DNA from: Micromonospora ferruginea
GTDB taxonomy: Bacteria; Actinomycetota; Actinomycetes; Mycobacteriales; Micromonosporaceae
NCBI RefSeq assembly: GCF_013694245.2
Contig: NZ_CP059322.2
Span: forward strand, 5,029,001-5,093,000
Reading direction: 5' to 3'
Length of the DNA: 64,000 bases
In this document: positions 34,681-43,051 of the stretch, in pieces
Position numbering within the stretch: position 1 is the first letter of the stretch
Layout of the letters: each line of letters opens with the position of its first letter
Notes under the pieces: model-generated
The model's database searches: none
Told to the model about the DNA's origin: nothing
What the model saw: only the letters and a program-made list of their open reading frames with translations
Program-made: the position numbers and the translations under genes

Positions 34681-35858
34681 TTCCGGGCCCCCGTTCCGTT
34701 CGCGTCCGCCGGGTCGGCGCCGTCGGCGTCCGTACCGGCCTCGGCCTCCTTGAGGTTGCGCTCCTGCGCGTCGGCCGCGTCGCCGGCGGGCTTGCCGTCG
34801 CCGGCCGGCGGGTTCGCCGCCGCGCCGGCCGCCTCCGCCGCCCGCGCGTCGCGGGGCGCCGGGGCCGGGCCGTCCACCGGCAGCTTGGTGCCGGGCGCGT
34901 CCGCCACCGGGGTCTTCGCGTCCGGCTGCCGGGTCTCCGCGGTACGCACCTGCGGCGACTTGTCGTCCGGCGCCTTCACGTCCGGCGCGGTGCTGCCGCC
35001 GGCCGCCGCGGGCGTCGCCGGCTCGGCCGCGCCCGCGTTCCCGGCGGTGTCGGCCTTGGCCGGAGTGCCCGTGGCGTCGGCCTTCGCCGGCTCGGGCGCC
35101 TTCTCCGGTGCCGGGGCGGGCTTCTCGGCCTCGGCCTTCGCCTTCGCCTCGGCGGCGGCCCGGTCGGCCTCGGCCTTGCTGCGGATCGGCGTCTTCGGGT
35201 CGTAGCCCGGCACCGAGATGCCGTGCTGCTCGGCCAGGCGCAGGCCGCGCAGGCTCGGCTCGCCCGGCCCGCCGTCGGCCACCGCGCCGTCCCGCTCGTC
35301 GGCGAAACCGGCGAGCTGGACCGCCATCTCCTTGAGCGTGCAGAGCCTGGCGCCCCGGGTTGGCATCGGCCGGCCGCCGGCCTGCAACTCCTGCACCACG
35401 CCGAGCGCGCCCTGCGGCTCGACGTTGTCGAAGAAGTCGTAGTTGACGGTCATCACCGGGCCGTAGTCGCACGCTGCCAGGCACTCGGCGTGCTCCAGGG
35501 TGATCTTCCCGTCGGCGGTGGTCTCCTCGTGCCCGACGCCCAGGTGCTCGGCGAGCGTGTCGTAGACCGTCTGCCCGCCCAGCACGTCGCACATCGTGTT
35601 GGTGCAGACGCTGACCAGGTAGTCACCGGTCGGCTTGCGCTTGTACATGGTGTAGAAGGTGGCGACGGCGCCGACCTGGGCCTTGTTCAGCCCCAGCACC
35701 TCGGCGCAGAACTCGACGCCGGCCGGGGAGACGTAGCCCTCCTCGGACTGGACCAGGTGCAGCAGCGGCAGCAGGGCCGAGCGGGACCGGTCCGCCGGGT
35801 AGCGGGCGATGATCTCGCGCGCCCGCAGCCGGGTCTCTTCGGTAAACGTCGTACTCAT
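34677..35858 (-). CDS. nuoE: NADH-quinone oxidoreductase subunit E with long C-terminal extension
   Basis: 393 aa, more than twice the usual 160-180 aa. Residues 1-185 are a normal thioredoxin-like 2Fe-2S NuoE with C85-x4-C90 and C126-x3-C130 (cluster N1a). A short conserved segment (LRGLRLAEQHGISVPGYDPK, 203-222) follows. Residues about 225-393 are an Ala/Pro/Lys/Glu/Asp-rich low-complexity tail (AKAKAEAEKPAPAPEKAPEP and similar), probably disordered. Its role is unknown; the coupling with nuoF by a 4-base overlap argues that it is translated to the end. Confidence 0.93.
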   Translation of the reverse strand: MSTTFTEETRLRAREIIARYPADRSRSALLPLLHLVQSEEGYVSPAGVEFCAEVLGLNKAQVGAVATFYTMYKRKPTGDYLVSVCTNTMCDVLGGQTVYDTLAEHLGVGHEETTADGKITLEHAECLAACDYGPVMTVNYDFFDNVEPQGALGVVQELQAGGRPMPTRGARLCTLKEMAVQLAGFADERDGAVADGGPGEPSLRGLRLAEQHGISVPGYDPKTPIRSKAEADRAAAEAKAKAEAEKPAPAPEKAPEPAKADATGTPAKADTAGNAGAAEPATPAAAGGSTAPDVKAPDDKSPQVRTAETRQPDAKTPVADAPGTKLPVDGPAPAPRDARAAEAAGAAANPPAGDGKPAGDAADAQERNLKEAEAGTDADGADPADANGTGARK

Positions 35859-37180
35859 CGGTCACAACCACCCATCACGGGGTCCAGCGAGGCGCCGCCG
35901 GCGATCACGTCGGCGATCAGGCCACCCTCGGCCATGGCCGGCAGGGCCTGGAGGTTGACGAAGCTCGGCTCCCGGTAGTGCACCCGGTAGGGCCGGGTGC
36001 CGCCGTCGGACACCGCGTGCACGCCCAGCTCGCCGCGGGGCGACTCGATGCCGACGTACACCTGGCCCGGCGGGACCCGGAAGCCCTCGGTGACGAGCTT
36101 GAAGTGGTGGATCAGCGACTCCATCGACTGACCCATGATCTTGGCGACGTGCTCCAGCGAGTTGCCCATGCCGTCGACGCCGATGGCGAGCTGCGCCGGC
36201 CAGGCGATCTTCTTGTCGGCGACCATCACCGGGCCCGGCTTCAACCGGTCGAGCGCCTGCTCGACCAGCTTCAGCGACTCGCGGATCTCCGCCAGCCGGA
36301 CCAGGTAGCGGCCCCACACGTCACCGTCGGTGTGGGTCGGCACGTCGAACTCGTACGTCTCGTAGCCGCAGTACGGCATGGTCTTGCGCAGGTCCCAGGC
36401 GAGCCCCGCCGAGCGGAGCACCGGACCGGTGATGCCCAGCGCCACACAGGCGGTGGTGTCGAGCACCGCGACGTTCTGGGTGCGTTCGATCCAGATCGGC
36501 TGCCCGGAGAGCAGGTTCTCGTACTCCTTGAGCTTCTTCGGCATCAGCACCAGGAAGTCGCGGATCTTGCGGATCGCGTCGTCCGGCACGTCCTGTGCCA
36601 CCCCGCCCGGCCGGACGTACGCGTGGTTCATCCGCAGGCCGGTGATGGTCTCGAAGATGTCGAGGATGTACTCCCGCTCGCGGAAGCCGTACAACATCAT
36701 GTTGATCGCGCCCAGCTCCATGCCGGTGGTGGCCAGCCAGACCAGGTGCGAGGAGATCCGGTTCAGCTCCATCATCAGCACCCGGATGGTGGTGGCCCGC
36801 TCGGTGACGTCGTCGGTGACGCCGAGCAGCTTCTCCACCGCGAGCGCGTACGCCGTCTCGTTGAAGATCGGCGAGAGGTAGTCCATCCGGGTCACGAACG
36901 TCGAGCCCTGGACCCAGTTGCGGTATTCCAGGTTCTTCTCGATGCCGGTGTGCAGGTAGCCGACGACCGAGCGGGCCTCGCGGACCGTCTCGCCCTCCAG
37001 CTCCAGGATCAGCCGCAGCACGCCGTGCGTGGACGGGTGCTGCGGACCCATGTTGACGACGATGCGCTCGTCGTTGATCGGGTCGGTGCCGGAGACGACC
37101 TGGTCCCAGTCCCCACCGGTGACGGTGAAGACCTTGCCCTCGGTGGTCTCGCGCTCGGTCGCGTAGTTGGACGTGGTCAC
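35855..37180 (-). CDS. nuoD: NADH-quinone oxidoreductase subunit D
   Basis: 441 aa from a GTG. 49-kDa-type subunit forming the quinone-binding pocket with NuoB: NMGPQHPSTHGVLRLILELE, GYLHTGIEKNLEYR, FREREYILDIFETITGLRM and the C-terminal ESPRGELGVHAVSDGGTRPY. It has a 40-residue N-terminal segment before the core, usual in actinobacteria. 4-base overlaps on both sides. Confidence 0.97.
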   Translation of the reverse strand: MTTSNYATERETTEGKVFTVTGGDWDQVVSGTDPINDERIVVNMGPQHPSTHGVLRLILELEGETVREARSVVGYLHTGIEKNLEYRNWVQGSTFVTRMDYLSPIFNETAYALAVEKLLGVTDDVTERATTIRVLMMELNRISSHLVWLATTGMELGAINMMLYGFREREYILDIFETITGLRMNHAYVRPGGVAQDVPDDAIRKIRDFLVLMPKKLKEYENLLSGQPIWIERTQNVAVLDTTACVALGITGPVLRSAGLAWDLRKTMPYCGYETYEFDVPTHTDGDVWGRYLVRLAEIRESLKLVEQALDRLKPGPVMVADKKIAWPAQLAIGVDGMGNSLEHVAKIMGQSMESLIHHFKLVTEGFRVPPGQVYVGIESPRGELGVHAVSDGGTRPYRVHYREPSFVNLQALPAMAEGGLIADVIAGGASLDPVMGGCDR

Positions 37181-37914
37181 TGGTAGGACCTCCTACGGTC
37201 CGGCGGGGGAATTTCCGCACCCTTGTACTCGACGGGTACGCCGCCGAGCGGGTAGTCCTTGCGCTGCGGGTGCCCCTCCCAGTCGTCCGGCATGAGGATC
37301 CGGGTCAGGGCGGGGTGGCCGTCGAAGACGATGCCGAACATGTCGTACGTCTCCCGCTCCTGCCAGTCGGCGGTCGGGTAGACGGCGGTGACGCTCGGCA
37401 GGTGCGGGTCCTCGGCGGAGACCGCGGCCTCCAGCCGGACCACCCGCCGGTAGGTCATCGAGGTGAGCTGGTAGACCACGTGCAGCCGGCGCTCGTCGGC
37501 GCCCAGGTAGTCCACCCCGGACACCGAGGAGCACAGCTCGAAGCGCAGCGACAGGTCGTCGCGCATCACCTGGCAGACCTCGGCGATGCGCTCCGGCCGC
37601 ACGTGCAGGGTCAGCTCGCCCCGGTCGACCACGACCTTCTCGATCGCGTCACCGAACTGCGGGTACGCCTCCTCCAGCGCGTCACGCACCTCGTCGAAGT
37701 AGCTCCCGTACGGCCGGGTGGCCTCCTCGATCGGCTTGCGCGGGCGGACCAGGCCGCCGTAGCCGGACACGTCGCCGGTGCCCTGGTTGCCGAACATGCC
37801 CCGACCGGCGGGGCCGGCCGGCGGGTACTCGGCCGGCGCGGTGCCGCTGGCGCCGACGGGAGTCGTGGGCACCGGCACCCCGCCGTCGTTGGTCCGGTCG
37901 TTCGGCGAGGTCAT
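37177..37914 (-). CDS. nuoC: NADH-quinone oxidoreductase subunit C
   Basis: 245 aa from ATG 37914, which overlaps the nuoB stop by 4 bases. The C-terminal signature DWQERETYDMFGIVFDGHPA, then LTRILMPDDWEGHPQRKDYP, is that of the 30-kDa subunit. The first 70 residues are Gly/Pro/Thr-rich and lack homology to the core, an actinobacterial extension. Confidence 0.96.
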   Translation of the reverse strand: MTSPNDRTNDGGVPVPTTPVGASGTAPAEYPPAGPAGRGMFGNQGTGDVSGYGGLVRPRKPIEEATRPYGSYFDEVRDALEEAYPQFGDAIEKVVVDRGELTLHVRPERIAEVCQVMRDDLSLRFELCSSVSGVDYLGADERRLHVVYQLTSMTYRRVVRLEAAVSAEDPHLPSVTAVYPTADWQERETYDMFGIVFDGHPALTRILMPDDWEGHPQRKDYPLGGVPVEYKGAEIPPPDRRRSYQ

Positions 37915-38588
37915 TTCGGGCCCCCCTGCGTCTGGAGGTGGTTCTGCGCCTTCATCCAGTTCTCGATCCGCAACTGCTCCTCGCGCCCCTCGCGGACGGC
38001 CTTCGTCCACTCGGCGCGCCGGGCCTTGTCGTTGCGGTACGACGACGGCATCGAGCCGTACGGCACGACCGGCACGTCACCGCGCTCCTTGCGGGCCTCG
38101 AGCATCTTGCGGCCGTTCGGGCCCAGCGGCTCGTACATGATCTTCTCGCGGAGCTTGAGCACCGCGTCGATGAGCATCTCCGGCCGGGGTGGGCAGCCGG
38201 GGAGGTACATGTCGACCGGGACGACGTGGTCGACGCCCTGCACGATGGCGTAGTTGTTGAACATGCCGCCGCTGCTGGCGCAGACGCCCATCGAGATGAC
38301 CCAGCGGGGCTCGGCCATCTGGTCGTAGATCTGCCGCAGGACCGGGGCCATCTTCTGGCTGACCCGGCCGGCCACGATCATCAGGTCCGCCTGCCGGGGC
38401 GAGGCGCGGAAGACCTCCATGCCCCACCGGCCCATGTCGTAGTGCGGGCCACCCGCGGCCATCATCTCGATGGCGCAGCAGGCCAGGCCGAACGTGGCGC
38501 CCCAGACGGACGACTTCCGCGACCAGTTGACCAGCTTCTCGACGCTGGTGAGCAGGACGCCGGAGGGAAGCTTCTCCTCGATGCCCAT
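37911..38588 (-). CDS. nuoB: NADH-quinone oxidoreductase subunit B (cluster N2)
   Basis: 225 aa. The N2 4Fe-4S ligands are visible: C37-C38 (GLACCAIEMM), C103 (MGVCASSGGMF) and C132 (LPGCPPRPE). N2 is the last cluster before quinone. The C-terminal 45 residues are charged and variable. It starts 11 bases after nuoA. Confidence 0.97.
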   Translation of the reverse strand: MGIEEKLPSGVLLTSVEKLVNWSRKSSVWGATFGLACCAIEMMAAGGPHYDMGRWGMEVFRASPRQADLMIVAGRVSQKMAPVLRQIYDQMAEPRWVISMGVCASSGGMFNNYAIVQGVDHVVPVDMYLPGCPPRPEMLIDAVLKLREKIMYEPLGPNGRKMLEARKERGDVPVVPYGSMPSSYRNDKARRAEWTKAVREGREEQLRIENWMKAQNHLQTQGGPK

Positions 38589-38599
38589 CTGCTACCTCC

Positions 38600-38965
38600 T
38601 CAGTCCCAGTCCAGGCCGCCGCGCCGCCAGACGTAGGCGTAGGCGACGAAGACCGCGACGATGAACATGACCATCTCCACGAAGCCGAAGATCGGCAGGG
38701 CGTCGAAGGAGACCGCCCAGGGGTAGAGGAAGATGATCTCGATGTCGAAGACGATGAAGAGCATCGCCGTCAGGTAGAACTTGATCGGGAACCGGCCGCC
38801 GCCGACCGGCTGCGGGCTCGGCTCGATGCCACACTCGTACGCCTCGAGCTTGGCCTTGTTCAGTCGCCGGGGGCCGGCGAATCGGGCGGCGGCCACGGAG
38901 AACAGTGCGAACCCCGCGGCGAGGGCGAACAGCCCGATGATGGGTGCATAAGGAGAGAGCGTCAT
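38600..38965 (-). CDS. nuoA: NADH-quinone oxidoreductase subunit A
   Basis: 121 aa with three membrane helices and the conserved KLEAYECGIEPSPQPVGG loop, the region that changes conformation in active/deactive transitions of complex I. First gene of the 14-gene operon nuoABCDEFGHIJKLMN, so the operon promoter should lie between 38966 and 39098. No consensus -35/-10 pair is obvious there. Confidence 0.97.
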   Translation of the reverse strand: MTLSPYAPIIGLFALAAGFALFSVAAARFAGPRRLNKAKLEAYECGIEPSPQPVGGGRFPIKFYLTAMLFIVFDIEIIFLYPWAVSFDALPIFGFVEMVMFIVAVFVAYAYVWRRGGLDWD

Positions 38966-39062
38966 CGTTGTCCCCTGCTCGTCCTTCCCTGACCTCGGTG
39001 GTTGGCCAAAATCACACTATTCACGTCCCTGACGACCTCGGTCGGCGGGGGTCGATCTCTGT

Positions 39063-39092
39063 CCGGCCCGTGGTCGGTCGACCCCGGGCCGG
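39063..39092 (-). terminator. Possible terminator after menaquinone reductase gene
   Basis: An 8-bp stem CCGGCCCG / CGGGCCGG (39063-39070 with 39085-39092) with a 14-base loop lies 7 bases beyond the stop codon. It is weaker than the other hairpins listed. Confidence 0.35.
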
Positions 39093-39098
39093 TGGTTC

Positions 39099-40373
39099 CT
39101 ACACGGCCGGCGCCACCCTCGTCATGGCGTTGATGACCCGGTCCATGGCGTCCCCGCCGCGCGGGTCGGTGAGGTTCGCCAGCAGCTTGAGCACGAAGCG
39201 CATCAACATCGGGTGCGGCATGCCGTGCTTGGTGGCCATCCGCATCACCTCGGGGCGGCCGATCAGCTTCACGAAGATCCCGCCGAGCCGGTAGTAGCCG
39301 CCGAAGCGGGCCTTCAGCTCCTGCGGGTAGGCCATCAACGCGCGTTCCCGCTCGGCGCCGGCCGGGCGGGCGAGCGCCTGCACCGCGATCTCCGCGGCCA
39401 GTTCGCCGGACTCCATCGCGTACGCGATGCCCTCGCCGTTGAACGGGTTCACCATGCCGCCGGAGTCGCCGACGAGCAGCACGCCCCGGCTGTAGTGCGG
39501 GACCCGGTTGAAGCCCATCGGCAGGGCGGCGCCGAGGATCGGACCCTCCGCGTTGGCCTCGTCGGTCATCCCCCAGTCCTCCGGGGTGTTGGCCAGCCAG
39601 TCGGTGAGCAGCCTGCGGTAGTTCGTCTTACCGAAGGCCGAGGAGGAGTTGAGCACGCCGAGGCCGACGTTCACCCGGCCGTCGCCGAGCCCGAAGATCC
39701 AGCCGTAGCCGGGCAGCAGCGCGTCGTTGCCCTTGGCCCGCAGCTCCAGCCAGGACTCCAGGTAGTCGTCGTCGTGCTTGGCGGGCGAGCGGTAGTAGCG
39801 GCGGACCGCCACGCCGATCGGCCGGTCCTCCCGCTTGGCCATGCCGAGCGCGAGCGGGAAGCGGCCGGAGACGCCGTCCGCGGCGACCACCAGCGGCGCG
39901 TGGAAGGTGGCCGGCTCCTTGTCCGGGCCGACCTCGGCCTGCACGCCGATCACCCGGTCGTCCGCGTCGAGCACCGGGGCCAGGACGTTGACGCTGGTCC
40001 GCAGCTCCGCACCGGCGGCGACCGCCTGGCGGGCGAGCAGGTCGTCGAAGTCGAGCCGGGTCCGGACCAGGCCGTAGTTGGGGAAGCTGGCCAGGTCGGG
40101 CCAGTCCAGCTCCAGGCGGACGCCGCCGCCGATCACCCGCAGGCCCTTGTTGTGCAGCCAGCCGGCCTCGGGCGAGGTGTCCACGCCCATCCGGATGAGC
40201 TGCCGCACGGCCCGGGGCGTGAGCCCGTCGCCGCAGACCTTCTCCCGGGGAAACTCCGTCTTCTCCAGCAGCAGCACGCGTACGCCGTGCCGCGCCAGGT
40301 GGTGTGCCGTGGCCGATCCTCCGGGACCGGCGCCCACGACGATGACGTCGGCGTCGTTCTCCACCGCGGTCAT
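39099..40373 (-). CDS. menJ: Geranylgeranyl reductase-family menaquinone reductase
   Basis: 424 aa from ATG 40373, with GGGAGGAGG 5-8 bases upstream; longer in-frame starts cover the Shine-Dalgarno. The FAD dinucleotide fold VVGAGPGGSATAHHLA, the GGR motif EFPREKVCGDGLTPRAV, VVAADGVSG and the second FAD motif LLVGDSGGMVNPFNGEGIAY are complete. The family hydrogenates isoprenoid chains. Next to menG and nuo, and by analogy with M. tuberculosis Rv0561c, it is likely the menaquinone isoprenyl reductase acting at the membrane. A polyprenyl-lipid reductase for another pathway cannot be excluded. Confidence 0.85.
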   Translation of the reverse strand: MTAVENDADVIVVGAGPGGSATAHHLARHGVRVLLLEKTEFPREKVCGDGLTPRAVRQLIRMGVDTSPEAGWLHNKGLRVIGGGVRLELDWPDLASFPNYGLVRTRLDFDDLLARQAVAAGAELRTSVNVLAPVLDADDRVIGVQAEVGPDKEPATFHAPLVVAADGVSGRFPLALGMAKREDRPIGVAVRRYYRSPAKHDDDYLESWLELRAKGNDALLPGYGWIFGLGDGRVNVGLGVLNSSSAFGKTNYRRLLTDWLANTPEDWGMTDEANAEGPILGAALPMGFNRVPHYSRGVLLVGDSGGMVNPFNGEGIAYAMESGELAAEIAVQALARPAGAERERALMAYPQELKARFGGYYRLGGIFVKLIGRPEVMRMATKHGMPHPMLMRFVLKLLANLTDPRGGDAMDRVINAMTRVAPAV

Positions 40374-40507
40374 CCGCGCCTCCTCCCGCATGCTCGTGAA
40401 ATGCTTCACAAGCCGATCGGGTTGGAGTCTATGACCGGCGTTACACCTGTATGCGCCCAGGGGGGCCTAACTTCTCGGAAACCGGCCGGTAAGAGTGTGG
40501 AGATCGG

Positions 40508-40726
40508 TCACGGGCGGGCCGGCGCGGCCGGTCCGAGGCCGGCGTCGAGCCGGATCGTCTCGGGCAGGTGGTCGCGCAGCGCACCGCCGGCCGCGCGGTC
40601 CAATGCCGCCAGCACCTCGGCGACCACCTGGCGGACCTCCGCCGGATCCGCGCCGGCCAACTCCCTGAGCTGCGCGATCAGCTCGGCGGCGTCGTCGTCG
40701 GTGGCGGCCTGGTCGGATCCGGTCAT
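40508..40726 (-). CDS. Small conserved-looking acidic protein between menG and menJ
   Basis: 72 aa from ATG 40726. Helical and acidic (DDDAAELIAQLRELAGADPA, EVRQVVAEVLAALDRAAGG), followed by a short Pro/Ala tail; no signal peptide or membrane helix. It lies 65 bp downstream of the methyltransferase gene on the same strand, so it is probably cotranscribed. I do not recognise a family; it could be a small regulator or chaperone-like helix hairpin. Confidence 0.55.
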   Translation of the reverse strand: MTGSDQAATDDDAAELIAQLRELAGADPAEVRQVVAEVLAALDRAAGGALRDHLPETIRLDAGLGPAAPARP

Positions 40727-40791
40727 GGGCGCGAGCCTACGGCGCGAACCAGCCCGAAGTCCGACATTCACGAAATGGCGCGAAGCGGCGA

Positions 40792-41505
40792 TCAGTTCCG
40801 GACCGCGCGGTGCAGCGCGACCACGCCGCCGGTCAGGTTGCGCCACCCCACCCGGCCCCAGCCGGCCGCGCCGACCCGGGCGGCCAGCGCCGCCTGATCC
40901 GGCCACGCCCGGATCGACTCGGCGAGGTAGACGTAGGCGTCCGGGTTGCTCGACACCGCCCGCGCCACCGCCGGCAGCGACCGCATCAGGTACGACAGGT
41001 AGACCGTCCGGAACGCCGGGTTGACCGGGGTGCTGAACTCGCACACCACCAGCCGCCCGCCCGGCCGGGTGACCCGGGCCAGCTCGCGCAGGGCCGCGTC
41101 GGTGTCGTTCACGTTGCGCAGCGCGAAGGAGATGGTCACCGCGTCGAAGCTGGCGTCGGCGAACGGCAGCCGCAACGCGTCCCCGGCCAGCAGCGGCACC
41201 GCCGGACGGGTGCGCTTGCCGGCGTGCAGCATGCCCAGCGACAGGTCGGCGCCGACCGCGTACGCGCCGGAGTGGGCCAGTTCCTCGGTGGAGACGCCGG
41301 TGCCGGCGCCGACGTCGAGCACCCGCTCGCCGGGACGCAGCCCGAGCGCCGCCCGGGTGGCCCGCCGCCAGGACCGGTCCTGCCCGAAGGAGAGCACGGT
41401 GTTGGTCAGGTCGTAACGGGCCGCCACGCCGTCGAACATGGCGGCGACCTCGTGCGGCTGCTTCTCCAGGCTGGCGCGCCCGCCCTGCGGGGAACGACTG
41501 TTCAC
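40792..41505 (-). CDS. menG: Demethylmenaquinone methyltransferase
   Basis: 237 aa from the GTG at 41505. The UbiE/MenG signature is complete: VAAMFDGVAARYDLTN, the SAM-binding motif VLDVGAGTG, FALRNVND and LARVTRPGGRLVVCEFS. It transfers a methyl group from S-adenosylmethionine to demethylmenaquinone, the last step of menaquinone synthesis. The position upstream of menJ and the complex I operon fits respiration on menaquinone. Confidence 0.93.
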   Translation of the reverse strand: MNSRSPQGGRASLEKQPHEVAAMFDGVAARYDLTNTVLSFGQDRSWRRATRAALGLRPGERVLDVGAGTGVSTEELAHSGAYAVGADLSLGMLHAGKRTRPAVPLLAGDALRLPFADASFDAVTISFALRNVNDTDAALRELARVTRPGGRLVVCEFSTPVNPAFRTVYLSYLMRSLPAVARAVSSNPDAYVYLAESIRAWPDQAALAARVGAAGWGRVGWRNLTGGVVALHRAVRN

Positions 41506-41543
41506 CCCTCCACTCTGCCAGCAACCCACCCCGGGTACGGCGC

Positions 41544-41573
41544 GGGGGCGAGGTGGTCGCCCACCTCGCCCCC
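41544..41573 (-). terminator. Terminator hairpin after first LPxTG gene
   Basis: A 13-bp perfect stem (41544-41556 with 41561-41573) with loop TCGC, 23 bases beyond the stop codon at 41597. Confidence 0.7.
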
Positions 41574-41596
41574 CGGCCGTGTCCGGTGCGACCGGC

Positions 41597-42850
41597 TCAG
41601 TCCTCGGTGCGCTCGTCGCTCGGCGCGACCAGGACCACCTTGCGGCGCCGGGACAGCATCAGCAGCGCCGCGCCGGCGGCGAGCACGACCGCGCCGATGC
41701 CGCCGATCAGGCCCACCTGCATGCCGGTCACCGGCAGGCCGCCGTCGCCGGAGCCACCGCCGCTGCCACCGCCCGCGGTCGGGGTCGGCACCGCGGTCGC
41801 GCTGCCGCTCGGGGTCGGCTCGGCCGTCGGCGTGGCGGTCGGGGTGGGCGTCGGGTTCGGGGTCGGCTCCGCGCTCGGGTCGACGAAGACGTCGAACTGG
41901 GCGGTGTTGTCGCCGTCGTCGACCTCGGAGAAGGTACGACGCTGGGCCGAGCTGGCGACGCGCGGTGCCTCCTCGGGCTCACCGGCGGCGCGCTCCAGGC
42001 CCTCGGCCCAGACGAAGCCGGGACGGAGCAGCTTCTCGGTCACGTCCGCGCCGACCTTCACCCGCACCGGGGCGGCGTAGTACTGGCCGGGCTTGAGCAC
42101 CACGCCCCGGTCCACGCAGTACGCCTGCGCGGTGCCGCCCAGCTCCTGCGCCTCGCAGCCCTCGGGCAGCTCGGCGAAGGTGACGCCGGCCGGCAGCGTG
42201 ATCCCGTACGCGACGCCGGTGGCCTTCTTGCTGCCGTCGTTGAAGACGGCCCAGTCCAGCGGCGCGGTCTCGCCCGGCCGCACCGGACGGAGGTTCACCT
42301 CGCCGGTCTCGTCGCCGTCGACCTGCACGTCGGCGTGGACGTCCTGCACCCAGGTGGTGAGGTCGTAGCCGGGCGCGGTGACGGTGACGTCGTGGTCGAC
42401 GGTGTCCAGGATCCCGTCGCCGTTGGCCGCGCTGATGGAGACCGTGAGCGTGCCGGCCGCGCCCCTGCCCCCGGTGGAGAAGAGCGGGATGCCGAAGTCC
42501 TCGGTGGTGCCGGCGGCCAGGTCGCCGAGCAGGCAGGAGAAGGCGGTGCCGGAGACCTTGCAGCCGTCCGGGACGAGCACCCCCACCTTGCCGGACTTGA
42601 GGCCCTTCGTCTCCACGGTGACGCGGACGTCCTTGGCGTCGACCGTGCCGGTGGCGTTGTTCACCTGGAACTTGAACGGCTTGGCCTTGGCCTCGTCGAC
42701 GCCCTTGGCGAGCTGGTAGCTGAGCGGGATGAGCTGGAGGTCGGCGTCGCCGGCGGCGTACGCCGGGCCGCCGACCGCGCCGAGGCCGGCGGTGGAGAGC
42801 AGGGCCACCACGCCGGCACGCGCCAGTGTGGATCGGTAACGGAAGGTCAT
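41597..42850 (-). CDS. LPxTG-anchored secreted surface protein
   Basis: 417 aa from ATG 42850. Signal peptide (ARAGVVALLSTAGLG to AYA, cleavage near residue 33), two or three beta-sandwich domains of about 110 residues (DVRVTVETKGLKSGKVG, APLDWAVFNDGSKKATGVAY), a Pro/Thr-rich wall-spanning stretch (TPTPTATPTAEPTPSG), then LPVTG at 372-376, a membrane helix and RRRK. It should be joined to the cell wall by a sortase; none is encoded in this window. The tail after RRRK (VVLVAPSDERTED) is longer than most sorting signals. Paralogue of the next gene. Confidence 0.85.
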   Translation of the reverse strand: MTFRYRSTLARAGVVALLSTAGLGAVGGPAYAAGDADLQLIPLSYQLAKGVDEAKAKPFKFQVNNATGTVDAKDVRVTVETKGLKSGKVGVLVPDGCKVSGTAFSCLLGDLAAGTTEDFGIPLFSTGGRGAAGTLTVSISAANGDGILDTVDHDVTVTAPGYDLTTWVQDVHADVQVDGDETGEVNLRPVRPGETAPLDWAVFNDGSKKATGVAYGITLPAGVTFAELPEGCEAQELGGTAQAYCVDRGVVLKPGQYYAAPVRVKVGADVTEKLLRPGFVWAEGLERAAGEPEEAPRVASSAQRRTFSEVDDGDNTAQFDVFVDPSAEPTPNPTPTPTATPTAEPTPSGSATAVPTPTAGGGSGGGSGDGGLPVTGMQVGLIGGIGAVVLAAGAALLMLSRRRKVVLVAPSDERTED

Positions 42851-42966
42851 GGTTCCCCCGGGGGTAGGGACGTGCCGATCAGGCACGGAACGAACGGACG
42901 GTACCGGAGCGACGCGGCGCGGCGCCAGCGCTGCGCCGATGGAAATCCCATCTACCTCGACGAACA

Positions 42967-43000
42967 GCAGGGGCGGGATGGTCACCCATCCCGCCCCTGC
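42967..43000 (-). terminator. Terminator hairpin after second LPxTG gene
   Basis: A 15-bp perfect stem (42967-42981 with 42986-43000) with loop TCAC, 51 bases beyond the stop codon at 43052. Confidence 0.75.
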
Positions 43001-43051
43001 CGCGGTGCATTATGTGAACGGCCCTCATGGGCCGATGGAGGACGACAGGCG

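Noticed and set aside
38966..39060. TCACACTATTCAC upstream of nuoA as a Rex redox operator
   Set aside because: The half-sites are in direct, not inverted, orientation and do not make the TGTGA-N-TCACA symmetry expected for Rex.
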